Both the position numbers and the translations under genes were made by a program. The notes beneath the pieces were generated by a model that was not told the origin of the DNA, did no database searches, and was given only the letters and a program-made list of their open reading frames with translations. 28,696 nt of DNA from Saccoglossus kowalevskii (taxonomy: Eukaryota > Hemichordata > Enteropneusta > Harrimaniidae): positions 464,690-493,385 of the forward strand of contig NW_003108581.1 in NCBI RefSeq assembly GCF_000003605.2, written 5' to 3'. Of this stretch, positions 11,401 to 20,664 are shown in pieces. Position 1 is the stretch's first letter. Each line of letters begins with the position of its first letter.

Positions 11401-14400
11401 ATTTTCAGAAATCTTACAAGACTGTTTCTTATAGGCTACCCAATTTTAACACTTAATTATTCAGCCAATCTAGGAATGTAAACCGTGTTTCACTGCTGAT
11501 ATTATGAGGTTATTACGAGGATACCTCAAAGTATGCACAAAGACAGTACAACGTGCAGCAGAGGTCGATGTGACAGCGTACTGTCTGATTGCACACTGTG
11601 AGGTATCCTCGTAATAACCTTATTATTATACATCTTTTCCTTCCAAGGATACATCATGGGAATGCCGAAATCCAAAAAGTTTAGAACAGACTCAGCAAAC
11701 TTCTTTGAGTGGAGTCCGGTCAAACCCTAGTGGCACCCATGTTTGTTTTTATTATTAGAGGACACTTATGCAAGTAATCATCCCATATTTGGAGTTCGCA
11801 TTTCCTTATAGGGTAGAATGAAAATACCCCGTAAAATACCGCAAAATCGCGGCACGCTGTAACTTACGATGTTACGGTGACAGATATATAATAATAATGA
11901 ATAATTTCCATGTGGTTTATACGATGAATCAACACTACTATACATGTACCATTACATGCCAATATGTGTATTCAAATACTTAATACTTACACGTATATAG
12001 TTTGCATTTATATACGTTGACAGAGGATCACTGTTGATCTCTGGTAATATAACTCTAGTATGCAAATTAGGTAATATAGTACGATATCTGTTTTTAGTTC
12101 CTGACCCTGGTACATCTATGGCTTCGGGGTGATTCATTGGAATATCCTGAAAAAGCAAATTAAGTTATTAAATATTATCGATAGTTGACGAATCGTCACC
12201 GTAAACTGCTTTAATATTGTGAGAGACACATTTTCGCAAATTTGTAGCATTAATAATTTCTCTAGTCTCAAATGATCCAATGTCATCAAAAATTAAAGAA
12301 TTTGGTTATAGTGCTGTGTCTGTCTTTACAGAATTTAGTGATGCAGAAACTAAGCAATAATTCTTGGAAAAAAGAATGTGTGTGTTTTGAAAATTAATAC
12401 TATACATACCCAGAATTCCTCATGTAGAGCTCGTACATTTTTTAAAGAATTTCTTAATTGTTTTCTAGTCATTCTGTTACCGGCTGATGACAAGTACTCC
12501 TCACTAGAACTGAAACAGAAAATCATGAAATTTAATTAAATATAGCTGATGTTTTTCTACCACTATCCGTCACTTTAGCATTTGGGAAATGCTTCATTCC
12601 TGGAAACTTGCACTGTGGTGTCCATGGGCGCAGCATGGTGATTTAATCAACATGTGCACGTAACAGGACAAACAGCGATCATTGCGCTAATTCTTTCCCT
12701 CATTCGGAATCCTATGCAACTTGCATTCTAGCTGTTGTGAACAGTTCAGGTCAAATTATTTTTTTTTAGTGGTTTTTGTCACTACATACTGTATATACCA
12801 AACATAATGGCTATCTGTAAAGGCAGGTAGCAGTTGATGTGTGGAAATGCCTGGAAGTATACAACAAGCATGGAAACTGAATGAATAATTACCTTTCCTT
12901 GGGAGGCGTTCCATAATGTATTCCCCCAGTGGCACCACCTCTTCCGTTCAAATCAATCGTCAGTGATGCATTCGATCCTCTCCTAGAAAAAATAAAAAGG
13001 CTTTTCATTTCAACTTGTTGTACGTACCCTTTAGTAAATTGTACATTTTTGTACAAGATTTATAATATATATTTACAACTTGGTTACGAGGCACCCAACT
13101 TTTTTCCTTTCAAAATCTTATTGCAATTATTATCAGAATGCCTAATGAATGCATTTTAGTAATTAAAAAAAAAGACCGGTTTTGAATACTTATTAAGCTG
13201 GGTACATTTTTCCAATAACGTCAGTATAAGTACAGTCGATTTGAATTTTTAGAAAATTAAACTTTGTGATTATAAATAAATTTTCAATTTTTTTGTTTTA
13301 ATTGTTCTATAAAAATAAGCTCTGCTTGTGAAACTATTACATTGTTGCTTATTTTGAGTCTAATTGTAGTTTTAAAACCTGTAGACTCATGTCTGCATGA
13401 ATCCCTTCAGAGTATGTATAGCGCCACCAAGTGTGCTTCACTGACAACAAATCAGCTTTTTGTCAGTCAGAATTTACTCTTCATTTACGGCAAGAGGTAA
13501 AAATTTCTTAAATTTGCAAGACATTTAGTAGTAAACTGTACAATTCATGTAACATTTTCTTAAGTAAGCTTAATATACAACGTGTTTACTTTTATATTTT
13601 TTTTCTTTTCTTTATTTGTCTTGGATACAAGTTCAATAATTATTATTATTACAACAACATAATAGAATCATTAGTAAGCAAGACGTGAAATGACAAGCAA
13701 CACAGCGCAGTGTTAATTTTGATGATTTCCTGAAAACAATTAATTCTTACTCGTTTTGTTAAAGCATTTACAAGACATCAAGAATGCTGCTCAGGTTCAA
13801 GTACACTATACACAACAGTCATGTATGCAAAACTTGCATTATCAGCACCACGTCTGAGCATCTTACCTTTCCAGTAAACCTGGTGCTTTAATGATTTTGA
13901 TTGGTTGACTTCTTGCTACAGGTGCATATATCTGACCAGGTTCGGGTTGAACCATTCTTCCAGTCTTCAGCTCGGGTTTAATAGGGGGATAGAAACACAC
14001 ATGGGTCAACTCCTTCTCGGCTTTCTTTCGTCTTCTACGTCTGATACAACAGTAGCATGTCTAAGGAATGGTGCAAACCAACAGTATGATTAATGACTCA
14101 CAGTAAAGGGTTAGCCAAGGATGTCACTTTTGCACCTACCCATGCATCTCAGAACAATTTCTCTGACAAGGAGAAAACTAACAAGCATACAGGGCCCAAT
14201 TACTTAATTGAGACTGTGCCCTAGAGTAGTAATATGTCTGAAACTACCCCCAAGAATGAATTTGCAGACACCATTAGATAGTGCTCTGTATGTTAAAGGA
14301 CTTGTTATTATAATGGTGACTGTACTAGACCGACTTGATGCCCATGATGGCCTTTCTATTACTAGGGTCAAGTTCAACTTGCCGCTGATAGAGTTTCTGA

Positions 14401-17400
14401 ATAATCAAATTAGAGAATGAATTTTGTAAATTTAGACTACTATGTAAATAGGTAAACTATGCTTCATTAATTATCTGTAGAAAGGTATACTTTTTAAAGC
14501 ACACTCAGTTTAACTTTCAATAATTGCTAATCACCAGTTTCATGTCTTTTTTTTTTACATGGAAATCAAATCAACAGATCATACTCCACTTCATGATTGC
14601 ATTAAAAAAAATACATATGGTAAGTTTTCGCCAATATTCAAGAACTCAGAGATTACATCCGTACGACCAGCATTCTGATTGTTCAATAACACCTGAACTT
14701 GCAAGTCAAAGTATGCTGTTTCATGCAAATCATGCAGGTATACAGCATGGCGAAAATTACTTCGCATCAAGAGTTTGCATGAAATCCAAAACTAATTTGA
14801 TAACTAAGATAATGATGAGGCTCTCGACTTTTTTCCCCACAGACTCGATTAATTATTACATTATGAATTTTCGTGGTACATTAATAAATCTGTAAAAATG
14901 AAGTTTTTTTTATTTTCTATAATATAATAATTTTAATAAATAATTAATACTGTGGAATACTTTATTTTCGCTGGAATTAATTTTCGCTGAAAAGTCTTTT
15001 TGGGTGTTTGCTTGGAATTTATTTTCACTGAGTTTTGATGAGTTTAATGTGAAATATAGGAAAAAAAAGTATATTCGCTGGATTTTATTTTCACGGAATC
15101 ATCCCTTCAGCGAAAATAGCGAAAATAAATTCCAAGCGAAAATAAAGTAATCTACAGTATATAATTTTCTGAAAGGGGGGGGGGGGATTGTCCAAGTCCC
15201 AACTTCTTAAAAAAAAAAAGATTTTTGTAGCTAAATACTTATTGTCACATACCGTAACATTTAGTTTTTGTTGCTATCAAGTTTCACTATATGAAAATTT
15301 GTGGGATAAAATTTTGCTAAAGAAACTGTAATTGTAAACTCAGATCCAAATGAAATAAAGCGAAAAAACATATCAAGAATACATAAGATTGCACATTGGC
15401 AACATGATCTGATAAACACATGCAGAGGCTTTTATAACAATTTAAATACACTCACCACTGCTACAAGTAGAACAAACACGGCAGCTGCAGCCCCAATAAT
15501 ATATGGGAAATAACTGGTTTCATAGAAAGGAACATCTGTATAATCCACAGAATACACCTGCTGAAGTAAATATGAAAATAAGGTCACTTTAATATATTGC
15601 ATGCCAGTGAATGGATGCTGTCTATAGGCAGGCATCAGAGCTTGAGTTTGTAATCAAATTACTGTAAAATACATTATTTTCGTTTGAAATTAATTTTCTA
15701 TTTTCACTGAAGGAATGATTCAGTGAGAATAAAATCCAGCAAATATACTTTTTTTCCTATATTTTACATTCAACTCATCAAAAATCAGTGAAAATAAATT
15801 CCATACAAAACAACCAATAAATCTTTTCAGTGAAAAATTATTCCAGCTAAAATAAATTATTTTACAGTAGTATGAATGCATGGAGACTGGTCTTTCAAAA
15901 ACAACTCCAGAAACAGCGTTCACACATTAGGTGTTAAACCTAACACTGGTATTCTCATCAACCCACTTTTATAGCTGAAAAGGAACTTGATAGTGCTACA
16001 CATTTGTGGGAACACTAGCAATGGTTTCTGGGTAAACACAAAGTAACCCAAAAGATGTTGTAATACTACGGTATCCACTCTCATGACATTAATTTACAGT
16101 TGTAGACGTATAGTCTAGAGATAAAGGCTGAGACAAATTATTTATGATACGATTACAAGTTTTAATATAATAAAGACCCTTCCTCTCTTCCCAACCCTTC
16201 TATTCTCTGAATACGCTATTTACATTTATGAATGAATGAATAAACATTTCAATGAAATACATTTTGTACAGATGGATACAAACTGAAAATTCCTATACCT
16301 ATGCATACTATCCAGATACAATGAACATACCGGTAACGCTCAACGATAGACCCTTCACAATTAATTACATAAATTTAACATAAAATTCCTAATATATTGC
16401 ATTTATTATCATTAACCTGTCAGCTGACATAAAAAACATGTCACAAAGAGCATATCACTTACATGCAATATGTTTGTTCACTGCGTATGAATTTAGAAAA
16501 TACAAAGGCTTGTTGAAGGCTAGTGGTTGTTTTGATTGAGATGGAACTTTTTTTTTTCAAAAGAATACAAATATTAATTTCAAGCTCTTTTTATGTCTGA
16601 CCTCATTAGTATGATTAAATATCAATTTGCATAACAATACATATTACAATATACCATAGTAACATGAAAATATACATAATTAGATAAATATACACACAAG
16701 ATTAGCACAATATCCTCGGGGGCGGACATCCGGGCATTTTCACCGCTTGGCAACCCTCGCGGTGAAAACAAAGGTCAAAAACTCGCAGAAAACGATACTT
16801 TGGGATGGTTGTTGAGACTCCCCTGAACAGTGTAACAATATTAGCCCTACGTGTGTAACATATATAAATTTAGTTATTCAGGATTACTTCAAAGTTAAGT
16901 TTGTGTTGTTTTCTCGAATTTTCACCGGCTCAACCGGCGTTCCACGGCAGCGCACACAGAGCCCATAGAAATACATGTACAGTGGTGCGCGTCTTAACAA
17001 CGTGGAACGTCTTGTGACGTAGCTCCGCCCCCGAGGATACATATATTAAGGCAATACAGTCATCCTTTAGAGCATGTTCGAATTTCATGTAAACAAACAT
17101 CTCGCCATGGGTCCCATAATGAATGAACAGGACATGGTGTGACAACTGTAGCACTTCAACATACCATATTAATTAACATACCAACAGTATAATTATACAT
17201 ACCTGTGGATATACATCATGTATGGAAAAATCAGAAAGTAAACTATTAAGTTGGTCTAAATCTAATTCACTGACTACATCAGCAGCTGGTATTAGGTCAC
17301 TTTCGCTATAACCGGTGTCATCACCGTCATTCGTACCAATAATATACATATCGTACACATTATCCTGCAATATGAACAGACATATTTGAAATTACATGTA

Positions 17401-20295
17401 CATGTTGACATCACTAATTCATGCAAAGAAAAAAATATTTGCTGCCACCATGGCTAATATTATGTTTTCAATAGCTACCGGTAGTTACTAACATGTTTAT
17501 ACCCACTCAATAACATAACATTATGAAATATTACAGTATTCTCATATTTATGTAACAGAATTATTAAATACGTCTCCTAAAAGCATGTTTTTAAATGATG
17601 ACTTGTTTCTCAGAAGAATTCTTGGTTTGGAATTGCTCTTTAAAAGTGAAGGACATGACTTAAAACAGTACCCTTGACCTGTTATACAATGTAATATCAA
17701 ACCAAAAAAATAAAACATTTTTAACATAAATAACTATTGAAAAAATACTGAGTTTTGTTTTTAAATTTAGAAATATTGTACTTTTGTTTATAGAAAACAT
17801 ACAGAAATTGTGGCACACGGACAGTGAAGTACGTTTCATCTCTTCAAGTGATAGCAATAGCTAAGAGATACAAATAAGAGCACAGTGTAAAAAAAAAAAA
17901 AATACTAGACTACTCATAAGTAGACTGAGTGACTTGAATACTATTACGCCGTTCAATAACCTTTATCATATTCACTTACACTAACAAATAAATAAACCAA
18001 TTAGGCTTCAGCTTATTAGGACTACTTGGTTTAATTATAACTACTGCAAATGTTCTAATTTAGGCTGATAAAAAAATATCTCTGTTTCTCGTTTCCATGC
18101 GCATCATTTTGAACTAAGCGCCTCAAACGTTTGTTTTTCCTTCTAAAGCATTCCAAAATGTGCTTTTACTCGCACTTGTCTCAAATTTCTCTTATTTTAG
18201 CTCAGTATTCAAAAAAAATAAAAAAATGTCTCGCCGCCTCATTTTAAAATTTCCATGAAACGAGTACCAGAGAATATTTTTTCCTCAATCAAAGGGAAAA
18301 AAGATATAATTATATGTTGACTGACATGATTCAGAGACAAGTTTTGAGATCAGAGTTTATATTTGAATGATGTCAAATAAATGCAACTGATACCACTGTA
18401 AAATCACTGTCATTATAATACATATTGCTTTGCATTTTGTATGAATCTATCACATAAAAACACATTAAATAGTAAACATATTAAATTGCTAGTCTTAATT
18501 GCTCTAATTAATATAACAGTTGCCAAATCAAAGAAATTCATCATTTGAAAGCCACTTTTTTCAAACCCAAGTTTTAGCGCATAATTTTTTTTATGACCTT
18601 TCTTTGTTTTTCGAAATGGACATAAATTCCCCTTCGCTATGATCAAAATCGCTGAAAAAATGAGGAAACATGTTATTTTGTGAATGTTGACAAGAGTTAC
18701 ATGCAACTTTGGTGTTCAAGCGATTAATTAATGTTTCCAACACTCAGCAAAATATATCAAAGAATATAGACCATACAGTATGTATGACACGTACAATCCA
18801 TTACACAGAGGGATAGTTTTGACAGGGCCTTATGTTTTTAAAATCAGATAAATGACTAATACACAGCATAAATGCATTATCACTGTCTTATTGTTTGCTT
18901 CAATCGTTAATGGGAAGATTAATACCATTTGGACTATTGGACTACGATTGAATTATTGGCCAGGCTAAACAAACTAAGTTTGAATGGAACAGCAAATAAA
19001 CTCGGAAATGTATTCCCTATCTTTTAATTTTTGCTATTTACACCAAAAGTGAAATTTCAATTCCAATACATGTTACAGCAAGTCTAAGAAGTATTGGGGC
19101 AGCCAATTTGCAAACTTGCTAGCGAATTGGCTAACTGCTTTGGTTTTGACTGAGCTGTTGGCTTTCGAATCTCGCTGGCGCCGTCGTGTGGTCACACCCA
19201 CTCTGGGTGAATCTATATAACAGTAGGAGATGGTCATCATACTTTAGTTGGATGGCGATTTCGCTTTCAAATATACAAGGGACAGTGTTCTATTTTCTTT
19301 GTGTGACGAGGTGTTTGTATACAAGGGATTGTCCACGCAAAAACAATGAATGAAGTCGAATGTTATTAGCAGTTGGTTTAATGTTACCCCAAAGAATCAT
19401 TTGGATGTGAAAATTTATTTTTCTCCCTGATTTATCGGGAACTGTTTCTCAATTTGTCTCTTTATTTACTTTCAATCAGTGTTCAAGATGGCTACCCCGA
19501 TTTAGTAAATATCGGTGGATTAGTCACATTTATCATATTACCACTTGTACGCCAGCTGACTGTGGCCATTTTCAGGCTGACCAGGGAAACTACTTTCACA
19601 TTATCACGCCTCGCAAAGCAAATCATTCAGGGCAGTCCAGACATGTACAAGGCTACATAAAAGCTTACTATAAAAAGTCCCCTAATGCAGTATAGACTTG
19701 CCAAGAGTGGACGACAACGATTCAACGCAAGCGAGATGGGAAAGCCAACTGTTTAATCAAAACCCAAGCAGTTACCCAATTCGCTAGCGAGTTTGCAAAT
19801 TGGCTGCTCCAATACTTCTTAGACTTGCTGTAATGGTAGTTAACATTTAAGTTGATGTACCGGTACTTTAACAAAGTAATAATGCCAATTTGGGAAGTTT
19901 AAATTTTTGTTGCAGCCCTATCACAGGTTGTGTGCTGTCATGGCACATGTGTGTTACTGAAATCCTTCAGTTTTGTATAGAAATTCAATAGGGCAAAGAC
20001 CTCCAGAACCTCAATGTACATACAGTAAACTACATGTTCTTTCAACTACAAACCAGCTGCTTAGCTCATTCAGTAGAATGGCTATGTATGCTCCCCAATC
20101 TGAAAGTCATGCTTATACATTGATCAATAAAGAAATTGTTATTAACCATGCTGAATAGAAATCACTGAAATAACAAAGACCTACCTGGTTGTTTAGTATA
20201 ACTATATTGTTTTTTGAAACAGATAACTTGGAGGCTAAAACAGATAATAGCACTTCTTTTTGACTTTCATTCAAGACTTTGTTTCCACCAATTTC
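8377..20295 (-). CDS. PTPRR: Receptor-type KIM-family protein tyrosine phosphatase (PTPRR-like), 12 exons, 5' partial
   Basis: This gene encodes a membrane phosphatase expected to dephosphorylate phosphotyrosine in ERK/p38 MAP kinases. CDS join (minus strand): 20295-20185, 17364-17203, 15557-15456, 14060-13867, 12982-12893, 12509-12410, 12146-11991, 11220-11083, 10713-10600, 10160-9994, 9115-9002, 8467-8377. All introns are GT-AG, the phases agree, and the reading frame stays open for 512 residues. Numbering from the first residue seen: ectodomain 1-106, transmembrane helix ~107-131, basic stop-transfer 132-138, kinase interaction motif 187-201, PTP domain ~250-512. Catalytic features are KNRY 271-274, WPD 405-407, nucleophile C444 and R450 in HCSAGLGRTG, and Q488. 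The combination of a membrane span and this docking motif points to PTPRR rather than cytosolic PTPN7. PTPN5 also has membrane forms, so orthology is likely but unproven. The signal peptide and N-terminal exons were not found. Confidence 0.93.
9002..9115 (-). CDS. PTPRR: Exon: rest of the P-loop and following helix
   Basis: It completes HCSAGLGRTGCFIAISI and continues to IVCLMRLD. R450 is the phosphate-binding arginine. The P-loop has Leu where most KIM phosphatases have Ile (SAGIGRTG), a conservative change that should keep activity. Acceptor cttacacag, donor gtaggc, phase 2 at the end. Confidence 0.97.
9283..9456. repeat. Short inverted-repeat element
   Basis: The arm at 9283-9305 (begins gagttctttagggcccct) and the arm at 9434-9456 (begins gggtgagggaccttaagg) are inverse with 19 of 23 matches. 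They enclose about 130 bp in the intron before the Q-loop-side exons. It is probably a degenerate miniature element. Confidence 0.5.
9533..9913. repeat. Foldback element with GGCC-(A)n termini
   Basis: aaggccaaaaaaaaaa at 9534 followed by tatgttgccctca is mirrored by tgaggccaacaaaaca then T12 and ggccta (about 9880-9913), giving imperfect TIRs of about 35 bp. gtcggtcggtcgg (9583) and cagtcggtcgc (about 9870) lie inside. It sits about 80 bp from the WPD-loop exon. Confidence 0.6.
9994..10160 (-). CDS. PTPRR: Exon: WPD loop and active-site cysteine
   Basis: It starts YLDEVRHVKHYWYTAWPDHK. WPD carries the general acid D407. It ends VVVHC plus two bases of the following Ser, so the catalytic P-loop is split by the intron immediately after C444. 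Between the two motifs lies a charged stretch, RHRRDDDEDEA, where mammalian relatives have a less acidic linker. Acceptor taatgtag, donor gtaagt. Confidence 0.97.
10291..10330. repeat. GACGTTT short tandem array
   Basis: Five GACGTTT units, one junction extended (ttaacgacg), in the intron between the WPD exon and the one before it. Each contains an ACGT core resembling a CRE half-site. This is probably simple repeat expansion. Confidence 0.75.
10600..10713 (-). CDS. PTPRR: Exon: PTP domain central strands
   Basis: It reads VKCEHYWPHTQGIYGDIEI and ends YILRIMTLK (38 codons, phase 0/0). C-x-x-Y-W-P is the conserved segment after the ITKLKE region of PTP domains. Acceptor tttgtag, donor gtaagt. 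Confidence 0.96.
11083..11220 (-). CDS. PTPRR: Exon: PTP domain core
   Basis: It reads GYEQEESAFIATQGPMAHT, then DFWRMIW and PIIVMITKLKERNK (46 codons, phase 0/0). FIATQGP and DFWRM are hallmark motifs of classical PTP domains. Acceptor tttgcag, donor gtaagg. Confidence 0.97.
11504..11622. repeat. 45-bp-arm foldback hairpin in an intron
   Basis: tgaggttattacgaggatac at 11505 continues to gacagtac (about 11549). It is inverted as gtactgtctg (from 11578) to cgtaataacctta (11622). The arms are about 45 bp with roughly six mismatches, around a 28-nt loop. It could be a tiny foldback transposon or an unusually long intronic hairpin precursor. Confidence 0.7.
11991..12146 (-). CDS. PTPRR: Exon: PTP domain, phosphotyrosine-recognition loop
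   Basis: It runs from DIPMNHPEAIDVPG to STYINANYIR (52 codons, phase 0/0). It contains the substrate-recognition loop KNRYRTILP and the classical YINANYIR strand. The IPMNHPEAIDVPG lead-in resembles KIM phosphatases more than other PTP subfamilies. Confidence 0.97.
12410..12509 (-). CDS. PTPRR: Exon: linker and first helix of the PTP domain
   Basis: It reads SSEEYLSSAGNRMTRKQL and on to NVRALHEEFW. A Ser/Glu-rich linker is followed by the helix that precedes the PTP fold in KIM phosphatases. Acceptor tgtttcag, donor gtatgt. It completes the split serine codon and ends in phase 0. Confidence 0.9.
12893..12982 (-). CDS. PTPRR: Exon: MAPK-docking kinase interaction motif (KIM)
   Basis: Joined to the previous exon it reads LLERRGSNASLTIDLNGRG, an almost canonical KIM. 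In mammalian PTPRR, STEP and HePTP the basic pair plus hydrophobic L-x-I/L dock ERK1/2 and p38, and PKA phosphorylation of the serine after RRG releases the kinase. Here that serine is S193 (RRGS fits the PKA consensus). Further on, HYGTPPKES places a Thr-Pro (T215), a candidate MAPK phosphosite in the specificity segment. The target roles are known for the family and inferred here. The donor leaves phase 2. Confidence 0.95.
13867..14060 (-). CDS. PTPRR: Exon: stop-transfer and juxtamembrane segment
   Basis: The exon starts TCYCCIRRRRRKKAEKE. Cysteines finish the membrane helix (possible palmitoylation sites) and a block of Arg/Lys follows, as expected on the cytosolic side. A Pro-rich juxtamembrane stretch (FYPPIKPELK, later QPEPGQIYAP) leads to APGLLE, the first residues of the docking motif. 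The last codon is split (phase 2). Acceptor ccttag, donor gtaaga. Confidence 0.92.
14948..15159 (-). mobile_element. Miniature TIR transposon, copy 1 of 4 (inverted orientation)
   Basis: A 212-bp element with termini TACTGTGGAATAC and gtaatctacagta, and repeated attttcgctgg/ccaagcgaaaat blocks. Its reverse complement aligns along its whole length with the copies at 15660-15869 and 20393-20603. The ends fit a non-autonomous element with TA target duplications (Tc1/mariner-like, inferred). It lies in the intron 3' of the transmembrane exon. Confidence 0.85.
15175..15186. repeat. G12 homopolymer
   Basis: Twelve G in a row just beyond the miniature transposon at 14948-15159, followed by a later A10 tract. 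Sequencing length error is possible here. Confidence 0.85.
15456..15557 (-). CDS. PTPRR: Exon: transmembrane segment (34 or 35 codons, phase 0/0)
   Basis: The exon encodes VYSVDYTDVPFYETSYFPY and then the hydrophobic run IIGAAAAVFVLLVAV, which is nearly all of the single transmembrane helix. The donor is GTG|gtgagt. The acceptor is a tandem cagcag, so the exon can end at 15557 or 15560, adding one Gln. It is phase 0 at both ends, and skipping it removes the membrane anchor while keeping the frame. Oppositely oriented copies of one miniature transposon flank it (14948-15159 and 15660-15869). Confidence 0.92.
15660..15869 (+). mobile_element. Miniature TIR transposon, copy 2 of 4
   Basis: A 210-bp element starting TACTGTAAAATACATTATT and ending aaattattttacagta, with near-perfect TIRs. 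It lies in the intron 5' of the transmembrane exon, in opposite orientation to the copy at 14948-15159. Confidence 0.87.
16711..17039. mobile_element. GC-rich miniature TIR element
   Basis: The 16-bp terminus TATCCTCGGGGGCGGA at 16711 is repeated as an exact inverse at 17024-17039, enclosing 329 bp. Outer TA dinucleotides fit a TA target duplication. Inside is a perfect 10-bp hairpin (ttttcaccgc at 16737-16746 with gcggtgaaaa downstream) and a cggctcaaccg dyad. It is far more GC-rich than the surrounding intron. No transposase frame is visible. Confidence 0.8.
17203..17364 (-). CDS. PTPRR: Exon: ectodomain part 2, acidic (54 codons, phase 0/0)
   Basis: It begins DNVYDMYIIGTNDGDD and ends SIHDVYPQ. 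The acceptor is atattgcag and the donor gtatgt. The segment is strongly acidic and contains a strand (MYIIG), an acidic loop (NDGDDTGYSESD) and a helix rich in D/E/L (VVSELDLDQLNSLLSDF). It lies just outside the membrane. Length is exactly 162 nt, so the exon can be skipped without a frameshift. Confidence 0.85.
17811..17902 (+). repeat. Poly(A)-tailed short dispersed sequence, copy 2
   Basis: Identical to 701-780 over 80 bp, with a tail of 14 A. It is inserted in the intron between the two ectodomain exons, antisense to the gene. No clear target-site duplication is visible. Confidence 0.75.
19073..19833. mobile_element. Non-autonomous DNA transposon with ~90-bp terminal inverted repeats
   Basis: TTACAGCAAGTCTAAGAAGT at 19073 is mirrored at the right end (acttcttagacttgctgtaa, to 19833). 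The similarity continues for about 90 bp per arm (to about 19166 and from about 19738) with roughly 90% identity. TA flanks suggest a Tc1/mariner-type duplication. The 760-bp interior has a 68-codon open frame (19454-19660) that resembles no transposase I recognise. It lies in the 2.8-kb intron between the two ectodomain exons. Confidence 0.82.
20185..20295 (-). CDS. PTPRR: Exon: ectodomain part 1 (37 codons, phase 0/0)
   Basis: The reverse strand reads EIGGNKVLNESQ and continues to VILNNQ. The acceptor is ttgtcttgtag and the donor gtaggt. An in-frame TAG inside the acceptor rules out extension upstream. The pattern is an amphipathic helix (about residues 10-25) followed by a beta strand (NNIVIL). 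Together with the next exon this fits a small helix/strand membrane-proximal domain of the SEA/ferredoxin-like type, which is inference. One N-glycosylation sequon (NES) is present. This is the most 5' exon I could recognise. Confidence 0.8.
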
Positions 20296-20392
20296 CTACA
20301 AGACAAAAGATTCCATTATAGAAATGTTAGAATAAAAAACATATGTAAATCTGTAATTTACAGCTTTCAAATGATAAGTTTCATTAAACAAG

Positions 20393-20603
20393 TACTGTAA
20401 AATACTTTATTTTCGCTTAGAATTAATTTTCGCTATATTCGCTGAAGGGATGATTCAGTGAAAATAAAATCAAGCGAATATAACTTTTTTCCTATATTTT
20501 ACATTCAACTCATCAAAAATCAGTGAAAATAAATTCCATACAAAACATTCAAAAGTCTATTCAGTGAAAATTAATTCCAGCTAAAATAAAGTATTTTACA
20601 GTA
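20393..20603 (+). mobile_element. Miniature TIR transposon, copy 3 of 4
   Basis: A 211-bp element and the best-preserved copy. The TIRs run about 25 bp with one mismatch (starts TACTGTAAAATACTTTATT, ends aaagtattttacagta). It sits about 100 bp upstream, in gene sense, of the ectodomain exon at 20185-20295. Confidence 0.88.
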
Positions 20604-20664
20604 TAAAATTAATGTGCCAGTAATTAGTTTGCATTATGAAAAACAAGTAGCCTATCGGCTGAGA

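Noticed and set aside
14524-14895. 123-codon plus-strand frame in an intron
   Set aside because: No recognisable domain. It lies antisense in an intron of the phosphatase gene and shows no splice or promoter support.
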